Assembly (NCBI GenBank): GCA_023935145.1
Contig: CM043697.1
Location: 50,697,001 to 50,761,000 of the forward strand
DNA: 64,000 nucleotides
Direction of reading: 5' to 3'
From: Bretschneidera sinensis
Lineage: Eukaryota; Streptophyta; Magnoliopsida; Brassicales; Akaniaceae
Positions within the stretch are counted from its first letter, which is position 1. Every line of letters begins with the position of its first letter. Of the stretch, positions 37,601 through 46,200 are shown in pieces. A model generated the notes under the pieces. That model saw nothing but the letters and a program-made list of their open reading frames with translations, did no database searches and had not been told where the DNA came from. The translations under genes and the position numbers were made by a program.

Positions 37601-40600
37601 AAATTTAATTTTTCCTATTATGCCCTTAAAGTCCTCACGGTAGACCCTACGTACAAGTGGCAAAGCATGTGGACAAGTCCAAAAGTGTGTTTTGAGTTGA
37701 TTTGGAAATGAATATGACTAACCTTATGTGAAAAAAGTGCAAAACAGGGTTAAAGTCGGTTGTTCCTAAGCCATAGTTGATTGTAAGGTGACAATCGATT
37801 ATGTCTTGAGGACAGTCGACTATAGTAAGCCACTGTCAACCATCAAAAGTTTTTGCCATATTTTTCCCCTTAGGATAGTCAACTATGGCAAGCCTAAACC
37901 TTCCTTTAGGACAATCGATTTCCAAAAGAGACAGTCTGCCCAACACCAGATGCTTTTTCTCATTTTTTACGCTTTTTCATGCCCAAATTAAGATATTCTT
38001 TATATCCAAACAACTTTTAAGGGTTTATAATGATTTAGGTTAGTGTTCTAACACCTCAAGAACACTTTAGATTCAATCAATAATCCTTAATCTATCTTAG
38101 AACTAGAAATTAATTAAATCAACACAATCCAAAACCCTAAAACATATATCTACAAACATATAATCAATTCACATATTTATGCAAATAAAATCTAATCTTA
38201 GCATCCATTATCATGTAAATCAATAAGCATAATTTCTTTATTGCTAGAATCATAAACCCTAGCATGCTTTCTATCATGATTTATTCAATCAAATATTGAA
38301 ACCTTAATTAGGGTTCTAAACCTTAATTTGGCCTTTGGGGCAACTATATATGATTTTTTAAAGGTTTGATCCTGGGCTTAAAGATAAGCTCCATGAGTTA
38401 TTTGAAGGGCTCCCATCCTATAGCATATGGTGTCTCATTCTTATATATGCTGTAGTATAGTTGTGTAAAATTAAGGAGATTGAGATTGAGTGTCTGCGAT
38501 CAAAGATGGTGAGCTTACCACCAGGTTTAAGATTTGTGCCTAATGATGAAGAGACCGAAGAACACACTCTTTATTTCTTCACCAAGTTGAAGAAGAAAAC
38601 AAAAAAAGGTTCAAGAATAGAGAGAGGTACTAGCTATGGTACATAAACATCACAAAAAGATAGTGGGGTTTATTTCCATGATCAAGACTAAGAAACCAAG
38701 CTTACAGACTACAAGCGAAGTTTCATGTTTATGCCGAAAAGGGATTTTAATGCCAAGTTGGGTAAGTGGGTGATGCGCAAGTTTTGACTTCACAACCACC
38801 TCCTCAACCAATCACAAGCAAGTTTAAGTTCTTGTTATTGGATTTATTGGTTGTTTTCTTTAAAATATATGTTGGCACTGTTTGGGTTAGGTTCAAGTGC
38901 AACTTAAGCCAAAAAACTTAAAAGTTTTACTCATACCTCTCTCACAAAACCTACAATAAAACTTTAATTTTTTTGCTTTAAGTTGCAAACTTAAAGTCTA
39001 ACCCAAACAACACCAATTATGAATCGAGGATTTGACTGATGCTTTGACAAAGTTTGGAGTCAATAGAATCGAGGATTTTGGTGCTTGCTGAGGGTTTAAA
39101 AACACACCGTATGGTGCTGAAAGAGAAGAAAACGCATCGTATGGTGCTAAACTTGAAAACAACAAAGAGTTGACTTTGGTAGTAATCTTAGACCTTAAAC
39201 GCACTGAGTGGAACTGATAAAGAATTTTTTTAAAATGCATCATATAATGCTAAAAAATCTGGAACGCTACGTATAATGTTAAAATAATAAGAATAATATT
39301 AAGATTTTTGTCACCATAAAAAACGGAGAGATTGTTGACCAAATATCTATTGACCATGAATGATTTTGATAGTAATAAAAAGGGCATGCCTTTTTCCACG
39401 ACAGATTAGTCTGCTTCCACAGCAAACTCTTTGTTAAAAAAAAGTCTGGTACTGAACGTTTTCTTTTATATCAATAAATGTTGTGGAAGCAGACTAATCT
39501 GCCGTGAAAAAAAGGTGTATCCTAACAAAAATCTTAATTAAACACTAATGAACATTACTCAAGTGATACAGATTGTTAATAGAGTTTTCACCTCAAAGGA
39601 GATCAATATTGGAAAAATTGGTGAATCAAAGAAGACAATCTCAAAAGAAACATGTCCACATGGTTTGTTATATGATTCTATTTCTTATAGCCTTATAGGA
39701 GTACGATCGTTTAGCCGTAAAACCAGAAACGTGTCCATCATTATGGTTTGTTAAATTAATAACAATATTCCACCTAAATTCATACCAATTAAACAATGTA
39801 TACCCTACTTCTTGTACAACACCATTTAACTTTAAGTTCATTATTGGTTGAAATAAAAGTCTAAAACATTATGACTTATATCTTTGGCATCTAATGACTA
39901 ATGACTGTATGGTTATATAATAAAAAAACTTTTTTTTTGTCCAAAAAAATTTAACATTATGGCTTGATACCATGAGTCATTATAATAAGGAAAGACAACG
40001 CTACTTTAACCCAGTCACGGCATGGTCTTCAACTCTCTCTCCCTAATGTCTTTTTTCCACTGTCTCTCCCACGATGTCAAAGATAAAAATGAAATGCATC
40101 GAAGATGGAGGAAGAGATATTGGCGGCATGGAACTTGAGCTGAGTTGGATCGGCAGCAGTGGTGAGCCAAGACTCAACTAGTTGAGAATCGTTTGTTGTC
40201 GGTGAATCGATGGGACAAAAATCCCTAGATTTCTCTGTCCACGATTGGCAACGCCTTTCTCTTCCCAACTTCAGCGGCGGGGCAGCTCACTCCATCCCTA
40301 GGTGCCCTGCTCTTTCCTTGACGAGGTAGCGGTGGATTGCTTGCAACAATAGATCATTGACCGAGGCATTCTATTTTTTGGACTACAGTGATGGCGACGT
40401 TCTCTATTTCCGATTAGGTCACTGACTTTTTCTTCTTTAACAGTATGTTTTTTACCTTTCTTATTATTGGCAGATTAAATTGTATGTTCATGGTTGGGAA
40501 TTTGGGATTGGTGATTGTCACGATCCGGATCGCGAACGCACCACAATCTGGGTCGCACGATCCAGAACGTGGATCCAGGGGGTGTTTCATTCCCGGTAAC

Positions 40601-42563
40601 TTTGGGCAGCCCTTTGATTAAGCATAGTATTGGAAATGGAAAAAATGCATCACTCTGGTAGGACAATTGGCACCCTATTGGACCTCTCCTTAATCATTTC
40701 CCTCAAGAAAAGAATCATCTATGATTCTAGTATCCCTGAACAATCTAGAGTAGTAGCTATCATAAAGGAATGATATTGGTCTTGCCCTGCTGCAAGATCT
40801 GATAACTTAGCAGCAATTCAAACAACTTTGTTTGGAACTATCTACCCTAATGATTCAGTAGATGAAAGGTAATAAGATTACCTTCAAGTTCTAGAAACTA
40901 CCAAACTAAAGCAACCTGAGATGCACAAAGATTAGGGAAAGCAAAGGTTCCATGGCATAGAATAATTTGGTTCACAAATCATATTCCAAACCATAGCTTT
41001 TTAAGCTGACTAGCCATCAAAGACAGATTAACTACTAAATCAAGACTGGTAAAATGGGGAATTCAATTCAAGATAGCCTGTCTTTTATGTAATAATTGCA
41101 CAAAATCCAGAGATCATTTGTTTTCTGCCTACCCTTTTCAAGGCAGATCTGGCAGCAAATCCTTCAAAAAGATGAGGTTCAACAAACTGGCATATGGCAG
41201 GAGGAAGTTGCTTGGCCTGATAAAACTATTAAAAGAAAATCTCTATCTTCTCTCCAAATTAGGCTTGCTTGAAATGCTTTGCATTTATTACGTATGGAGA
41301 GAAAGACAAATCAGATTCCATTAGCAAATCTATAGCAACACTAAAGTTGTTCTAAAGAGAATTTGATGGAGTACACAATAAAGATTAAAATTAGAGATTT
41401 TAATTTAAGAATTTGGGGTATTTTAATTATGGAGGTAAATATATAATTGGAAAATATTAGGAATACCTAGGGTATAGGAAATTTTAATATATTTAAGTTA
41501 GTTTTTTATCCGTCTAGGACTAGGGTTTCTAAGATACGTCCTTATGTTATTCTTACTTAGCTTTGAATTATGAAAAACTTCTTATTGAAATAAAAAAAAA
41601 AAACTTTATGATTGAGTTTGTTCTTCACACCCAACGATGGGATTGTGGTGTACTTTGCAACAGTGATTGGCTTGTGGTTCCATGTGATTTGGATTGGTTT
41701 ATTTTATTTCATGTTACTTGCTATTTTTCTCCTACCCTTCTACATTAGAATTATCTTTAGAATCTTGGGGAATGTAAATTTTGGGAATAATTCTGTAGAT
41801 GCCCGTTGGTGAATGGGGCTTAAATGTTTTGGTGACTAATACTTGGGTTTTTCCCCGAAGCAGCATTGCTGCTCTGTCTCTGGATTTCAGTTTGTTCAGC
41901 AGCAGCATTCATGCTTTGTGTACTGCTTTTCTGGATAATGAAATTTCATCTTGATGGTTCGCATCACATCTTTTATCCAAAAACAAAACTAAATCTATAA
42001 TCAAAACAGAGATTTATCTAAGAAAAAATAAATAAAAGTAGAGAGAGAGCAGGAGAGGCGAACGTATCGTACCTCTTTGTTATCAGTGACCTTGAGAACC
42101 AATTTACCGTCACAATGCCGGTACTTCATGACATATCGCGTCTAAATTCCCAATTCGATACAATCAATAAAAAAGAAAAATTAGTAATAATATACAATGA
42201 AGATTACAAATCGTTAGTAAGGGAACAAATTCTTCATGGTAATCCATTTAATTGCAAAAAAAAAACAAAAGGCAACTAAATCTGAATAATGAATCTTAGG
42301 ATTCCTAAAAAGACTGCGAAATCAAGTCAAAAGCAAAAGCGTCAATTCAATAGTGCCTATTCGATCCGTTTTCGAAATTTACAAAGATATAAAAACAACA
42401 TAAAATTTTCGTTTATTTTCCATTAATTTTCTCGCCAACCAAACAGAAGAGAAACGAAAAGAAACATAATAGCAGTGGGGGAGTAACACACGGAGTCAGG
42501 ATCGGCGCGGAACAACTGTACGGATTGGTCAAGGAATTCGTCCCACGAAGTAATGTAAACCAT
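31639..42563 (-). CDS. SRP9: Signal recognition particle 9 kDa protein
   Basis: SRP9 pairs with SRP14 on the Alu domain of SRP RNA and causes elongation arrest during targeting to the endoplasmic reticulum. Four exons (42,563-42,492, 42,141-42,073, 32,212-32,119 and 31,715-31,639) join in frame to 103 residues, the usual plant length. Exon 1 gives MVYITSWDEFLDQSVQLF, exon 2 gives TRYVMKYRHCDGKLVLKVTD, exon 3 gives CLKFKTDQAQDAKKMEKLNN and NIFFTLMARGPD, and exon 4 gives a basic tail (PAKKGRGRKQ). All junctions use GT-AG and no stop interrupts the frame. Intron 2 (32,213-42,072) is 9.86 kb and holds the fold-back element, a LINE and MITEs. The gene is divergent from the GAT1-like transporter. 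Confidence 0.96.
32519..32656. mobile_element. MITE family A, copy in SRP9 intron 2
   Basis: Termini GGCGTTGTTTGGTAGATGC and the inverse CTACGCC enclose GTTAAAGCAAAAAA and its inverse TTTTTTGCTTTAAC, around AGTTTTACT/AGTAAAACTT. The same plan (GTTGTTTGGGTTAG ends, AAAACTT centre) occurs at 36,123-36,262 and 38,874-39,017. Confidence 0.65.
33003..33330 (+). repeat. Tandem duplication of about 160 bp
   Basis: The segment 33,014-33,165 (CCCTCTTACCCTCTTTGGCT, AAAAGATTAGAAAACAGAG, GTTACCAGATATACTCC) is repeated at 33,170-33,327 with scattered mismatches. It is non-coding and lies in SRP9 intron 2. The rest of 32,657-34,109 shows no other feature. Confidence 0.8.
34110..34660 (+). mobile_element. 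LINE ORF2 fragment, part 1 (reverse transcriptase)
   Basis: The plus strand encodes CFADDLILFIDG (the FADD catalytic box of plant L1 reverse transcriptases) at about 34,118. In shifting frames it continues to LSWENC-type sequence and GGLALENPIVWN at about 34,620-34,655. It is 5' truncated near the FADD box, antisense to SRP9, and interrupted by the fold-back element at 34,661. The continuation is at 40,601. Confidence 0.75.
35815..36020. repeat. Cluster of GGTGCGTTT motifs in the left arm
   Basis: TATGGTGCGTTTAAGG-like words occur at about 35,817, 35,847 and 35,884. Three inverted forms (AGCACCATACAACGC, AGCACCATACAGTGC, AGCACCATATAGTGC) follow at about 35,942, 35,970 and 36,001. The right arm has decayed counterparts at about 39,095-39,270. 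Clustered short motifs in both orientations resemble the subterminal transposase-binding repeats of hAT or CACTA elements; that role is inference. Confidence 0.55.
36123..36262. mobile_element. MITE family A, left-arm copy
   Basis: The 140-bp hairpin element has ends ATTGGCATTGTTTGGGTTAG and CTAACCCAAACAACACCAAT. It is mirrored at 38,874-39,017, so it inserted before the arms were duplicated or became inverted. Confidence 0.8.
36330..36760 (-). pseudogene. NAC-domain gene fragment, left arm
   Basis: The minus strand encodes SLPPGLRFVPNDEEILLYYL, the first conserved subdomain of plant NAC transcription factors (normally LPPGFRF-P-DEEL), at about 36,745-36,670. Further broken NAC-like pieces (EHTIYFFTKLKK, a basic RNKKPSL region) reach about 36,330. 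Stops and shifts make it non-functional as a protein. Because it lies in an inverted arm, it is a candidate source of small RNA against NAC genes. Confidence 0.7.
37042..37173 (-). mobile_element. Short SINE-like insertion with 17-bp target duplication
   Basis: GTATCAATTGTAATTTT occurs at 37,042-37,058 and again at 37,157-37,173. Between them, on the minus strand, lies a 98-bp sequence ending GGGTTATC plus an A-run, the form left by target-primed reverse transcription. It is 5' truncated or a very short SINE. Confidence 0.75.
37309..37434 (+). repeat. 125-bp dispersed repeat, copy 1
   Basis: CATACATCTCACTGATTTAT through GTTTATCATTATGAGAATTT to AGAAATAAAAAAATGTA is shared with 58,676-58,853, which carries a longer TA run. 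Here the sequence continues uninterrupted after ATGTA, whereas in the other copy Copia-3 begins there. The element family is unknown. Confidence 0.75.
37770..37935 (+). repeat. Degenerate repeated TCGACTATG motif
   Basis: Words such as GACAATCGATTATG, GACAGTCGACTATAG, GATAGTCAACTATGGCAAG and GACAATCGATTTCC recur at irregular spacing within the loop of the fold-back element. No protein or known repeat is recognised. The remainder of the loop (about 37,440-38,320) is unremarkable AT-rich sequence. Confidence 0.4.
38506..38860 (+). pseudogene. NAC-domain gene fragment, right arm
   Basis: The ATG at 38,506 begins MVSLPPGLRFVPNDEE, then jumps to EEHTLYFFTKLKKKTKKG. Compared with the left arm, roughly 100 bp is missing after DEE. 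Further frames give FMFMPKRDFNAKLGKWVM, a NAC subdomain-D/E-like basic block. The two arms thus hold differently decayed copies of one captured gene piece. Confidence 0.7.
38874..39017. mobile_element. MITE family A, right-arm copy
   Basis: Mirror of 36,123-36,262, with ends TTGGCACTGTTTGGGTTAGG and CTAACCCAAACAACACCAAT. Confidence 0.8.
39376..39525. mobile_element. MITE present only in the right arm
   Basis: The 150-bp insertion has inverted ends (CCACGACAGATTAGTCTGC and GCAGACTAATCTGCCGTG). The left arm at about 35,718 reads straight through (GATAGTAACAAAATC on the minus strand), showing the empty site. TAA flanks both sides (39,373-39,375 and 39,523-39,525), fitting a 3-bp target duplication of PIF/Harbinger type. 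Confidence 0.8.
40601..41340 (+). mobile_element. LINE ORF2 fragment, part 2 (zf-RVT region)
   Basis: It continues the LINE interrupted at 34,660: LIKHSIGNGKNASLW, then NWHPIGPLLNHF (about 40,665), and the zinc-binding RT tail (VPWHRIIWF, LTTKSRLVKWGIQF, ACLLCNN at about 41,080, DHLFSAYPF at about 41,112). Several stops are present. About 50 codons expected between the two parts are absent, which suggests a deletion at the fold-back insertion. Confidence 0.75.
41341..42072. other. Remaining SRP9 intron 2, possible retroposon 3' end
   Basis: AT-rich sequence with a 12-A run at about 41,591-41,602 that could be the tail of the LINE or of another retroposon. A 66-codon frame at 41,612-41,812 is hydrophobic but matches nothing I recognise. 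The donor side of intron 2 is at 42,072. Confidence 0.4.
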
Positions 42564-43206
42564 TGTGCGCGCAGAGAGAAATAAAAGAACGGATTAAGAG
42601 AAAATAACAAGTGCACTGTTACACTGTACAGGAGGAGCAGAAAGCCAGAGATACTGGTTATTTTTTCATTTTTTGGGTTTAGGAATATGGCTTTTCATGC
42701 ACTGTTACAGTGTGCGCATATATATATAGCTTCTGTGTATATGCAGCCCTCATAATAAAGGTCGGTTTCTTTGCCAATTAGATTTTGCAACGCAAGCAAA
42801 ATTCAGAGCCAACGGGACCCACGACCTGTGGGACAACCGGACCCGCTTTATTCATCTTACTGGCTGACTTGGCGTTGAGGGATCCGAACGCAGAGGTCGA
42901 AGTTAACGGCGTCGTTTCAGGAGCGAGGTGGACCTAAATACGGCGTGGTCGCGTAGAGGGTCAGATGTTGAACATTCTGACTCGTTGATTGCTACTGCAT
43001 TGCTTCTCTATCCATCTGTTTGTCTGTTTGCAGAGGATTTTCAAAGGAGTTGAAAATAAGCTCCACACCAAAGAGAGAGACAAGTCCAAATAATAAGAAA
43101 TGAATATTCCATTTGTATTTACCGGTAATGGACTTGTCTCATTTCTTCTCTGCCATTACATTCCACAGCGAAACTCGTACAAAGTCGCTGGAGAAGAGAG
43201 GCAGAG
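42564..43206. promoter_or_regulatory. Divergent promoter region of SRP9 and the GAT1-like gene
   Basis: 643 bp separate the two start codons. A TATATATATAGC box at about 42,719 could serve either direction. GC content is raised at 42,790-42,960 (GGCGTCGTTTCAGG, CGGCGTGGTCGCG). The short distance implies shared or overlapping promoters. No core-promoter assignment can be proved. Confidence 0.5.
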
Positions 43207-46200
43207 ATGGTCCCAAACCACCAAACGACAACAACAACGGAAGGAGGAGCAGCAGCATCGGCAATAGAAGGGAGTGAATCAAAAGGACACGAAGGGAAAG
43301 GAACGTGGAAGCACGCGGGCTTCCATGTGGCCACAACTATTGCTACTCCTGCTGCTTACGCTCCTTTACCCTTTGCTCTCGCTTCTCTCGGTTGGCCCCT
43401 TGGTAAAGGTTACGGAGTATTTTATTTTTGGTCAATTTCTATAAGAATAGAAGGAGAATTGTATCTTGTCTCGCTTAATATATATGGTAATTCCCCATGT
43501 GTAGATAACTAATAGGATTATGAGCAATTTTTCCCTTTTAGCATTCTCTCAATACAGATTTGTTTTTGCTACTTTGATTTAGGAGTGAGTTGTTTGGTGG
43601 GTGGAACTTTGGCCACATGGTATTCTAGTCTTTTAATCGCGTCTTTGTGGAGATGGAATGGGAAGAAGCATGTTACATACCGGCTTCTTGCACAGAGCAT
43701 TTTTGGTTGGTATTATTTTCTCTGAACTAAGGACATATTTGAGCGTGCTTACTTTTCCCATCAATTTGATTTCTGTAAATTTAACGTAAACTAATGATGT
43801 TTTATTTTGTTAATTGAATTGCCCTTGTGCTTGCTGTGCTTCGGTATGATTTGTCTATTTATTAATGTTGCCTAGCAAGAGATAAGGGTGGCCTAATTGA
43901 GGGTTTTAAGCAGATAGGTTGTAGACCATTCCGTATATATTTACTCATTATCTTCTCCAAATTTAACCAATGTGGGAGATCATGAACACAAAATCCCCAA
44001 CTCCCTCCAAATAGAAGGTGGATAAGAATGAGAAATGGAAGGGAAAAAAACAGATTTTTCTTGAAAAGAAAAAAACTTTGGTTTATTATAGTTGTTCCCC
44101 TTGAGAAAAGACAAAATTGAGCAAGTTGTGGAATATTCCAAATGCCTTGGTTCTCATGTTGATGCATTTTTCATCTATGTATCTATTTTGGAGAATATTC
44201 ATAATCCTAGAAGGTCAATTAAATGAGAGATTATATGTACTCTGTACTCTTCTTCTCTTTGTAGGTAATAGGATTTTCATATGCTAGAGAGTAGAGCTAC
44301 CTTGTCTTAGTTGAAGGACGATAAAAAAATTCTAAAAAGTAAGAGGAATACATGGTTGTTGAGAACTTGCAAATGCTTTAGATGAATCTTGGAAAATATT
44401 TTAGAAGGCTAATCAAAGTGTTGAATGAAATAAAGAAGCCGTACCATCGCTTTGCAGAAATTCAGAAAGTTCGATTTTGAGAGTTACTCTACCAAAACTT
44501 GAAGTCAAAGCAGCAGATTTGACCACAAGAAAACGGAGAAATAAACTGAGATTAAAAGCTTTCAGTTAATTTTTCAATATCATTAATTGTGAGAAGTTTG
44601 ATGTTGTAAACGGTAATGTTCTATAATCTTCATTATTTTATGGGTGATGAATATTAACTTAATCTAGGTCTAGACTTGCATACTACCTGAATTTCAGGTA
44701 CATTACAGTGGTTGTATACATGTCTTTTATCTCCCCTTCCCCCAAAGAAAAGAAGAAAAAGAGAACATAAAATAAATTCTTTACTCAGAGCATGACAAAG
44801 TTCCTGCTCAGAATAAGCTTATCTTCCTGCTACATCATAGCACACAGCTGGATTGAACTCTCAGGGCCAGTTTGGTACATGGTACTAATGTGGGATAGGA
44901 TTAACTTAATCCCATATGAACAGTTAGTCCCGTGTTTGGTTGGAGGGACTAACTGTTCATTTGGGATTAAGTTCCAATCCCATGAAATCAATCCCACACT
45001 CCCCAGGACAGATTTAATCCCATGGCTTTGGGATTAATTTTTTCCTTGAAACCCATTTTACACCTCTTGCACAGACGACATCTTCTCTCTTCTTCTTCTT
45101 CACTTCCATGGCAGACCATCTTCTTCCTCATCTCTCCTCCCCTCCTCCCTCCTCCTCCTCCTCCTCCTCCTTCCTCCTCCCTTCTTTCTTCTTCTTTCCC
45201 CTCGCTTTCTTCTTCCCTGTGACTGCCACCTCCCCTCCTCCCCCTTCCATCTCCCCTCCTCTCCCGACATCCACGCCTCCTCCCCCGGCTACCACGCCTC
45301 CTCTTCTCCTTCTCCCTCCTTCCCCATGCCTCCCTTCTCTTTCCCCTTCCTTCCCCTTGCCTCCCTTCTCCTTCCCCCTTCTCCCCCGCGCCTCCCTTCT
45401 CCCCCTCCTCCTTTCTCTCCTCTCTCCTCCGCTTCCCTAGATCGCGCGGCTTGGCTCCCGCGCCTCCCTTCTCCTTCCCCATCCTCCGCTGCGCCTCCCT
45501 TCTCTTTCCCCCTCCTCCCCCGCACCTCCCTTCTCCTTCCCCCTCCTTCCCCCTCCTTCCTCTCCTCTCTCCTCCGATTCCCCAGATCGCGTGGCCTGGC
45601 TCCCGCTCCTCTCCTCTCTCCTCCTCCTTCCTCTCCTCTTTCCTCCGCTTCCCCAACTGATCGCGTGGCCTGGCCCTGCGCCTCTCCTCCTCCTCCTCCT
45701 CTTACCTCCCCCACACCTCCCTTCTCCTCCCACGCAACCCAGAGCAGCAAACACATAAAAATTTAACGCATAAACCAAAACAAGCATCAAGAAGCAAAGC
45801 AAATTGAAAGCAAAAAATTCAGATCAATTACGAATCTGATTCTTGTTCTTTAGATCAAGAGAGGGCTAAAGATGTAGAAAGAGAGAGGAGAGAGATCCGA
45901 AAATGGAGACGAAATTGAGAATAGTGGGTTTGGCAAAGTCAATGATTATATTGGCTTTGTAAGGGCATTTTGGTCTTTATACTACTATCACACTTTAATC
46001 CAAACTTATAAATTTTATGAACCAAACATAATATTAAGGTAGTCCCACTTTAATCCCCTCTAATCCTATCCCACTCTAATCCTGTCCTTGAACCAAACCA
46101 AACAGACCCTCAAGCTCTTAGCCTCTTCTTACTCTTTTCATTAAAAGATTGGAATCTGAACCAAATATCTCCACCTACATACTCGTACTTAATCTTAAGT

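Larger units (their letters stand above)
34661..40600. mobile_element. 5.94-kb fold-back (long terminal inverted repeat) element carrying NAC fragments
   Basis: The left arm (34,661 to about 36,935) and right arm (about 38,325 to 40,600) are inverted copies, about 85-90% identical by eye. Outer ends read GTTACTGGGAACG and, on the opposite strand, GTTACCGGGAATG; both then have CACCCCCTGGATCCACGTTC. The loop is about 1.39 kb. Each arm carries the same non-coding and gene-derived parts in mirror order: a basic GC-rich gene fragment (about 34,830-35,230 and 40,020-40,430), a motif cluster, a family-A MITE and a NAC-domain fragment. No transposase frame is visible, so it is non-autonomous. No direct target duplication was found, and some LINE sequence seems to be missing at the insertion point. 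Confidence 0.85.

Noticed and set aside
34661..40600. Calling the fold-back a Mutator (Pack-MULE) element
   Set aside because: Captured gene fragments fit, but there is no 8-11 bp target duplication and the ends do not show recognised MULE termini.
41612..41812. Hydrophobic 66-codon frame as a membrane protein
   Set aside because: Inside SRP9 intron 2 in repeat-derived AT/T-rich sequence; hydrophobicity follows from T-rich codons.
44988..45802. Long overlapping frames on both strands, up to 222 codons
   Set aside because: They are created by the pyrimidine tract: proline/serine on one strand and glycine/arginine/glutamate on the other. No start context or domain, and the region lies inside a transposon.
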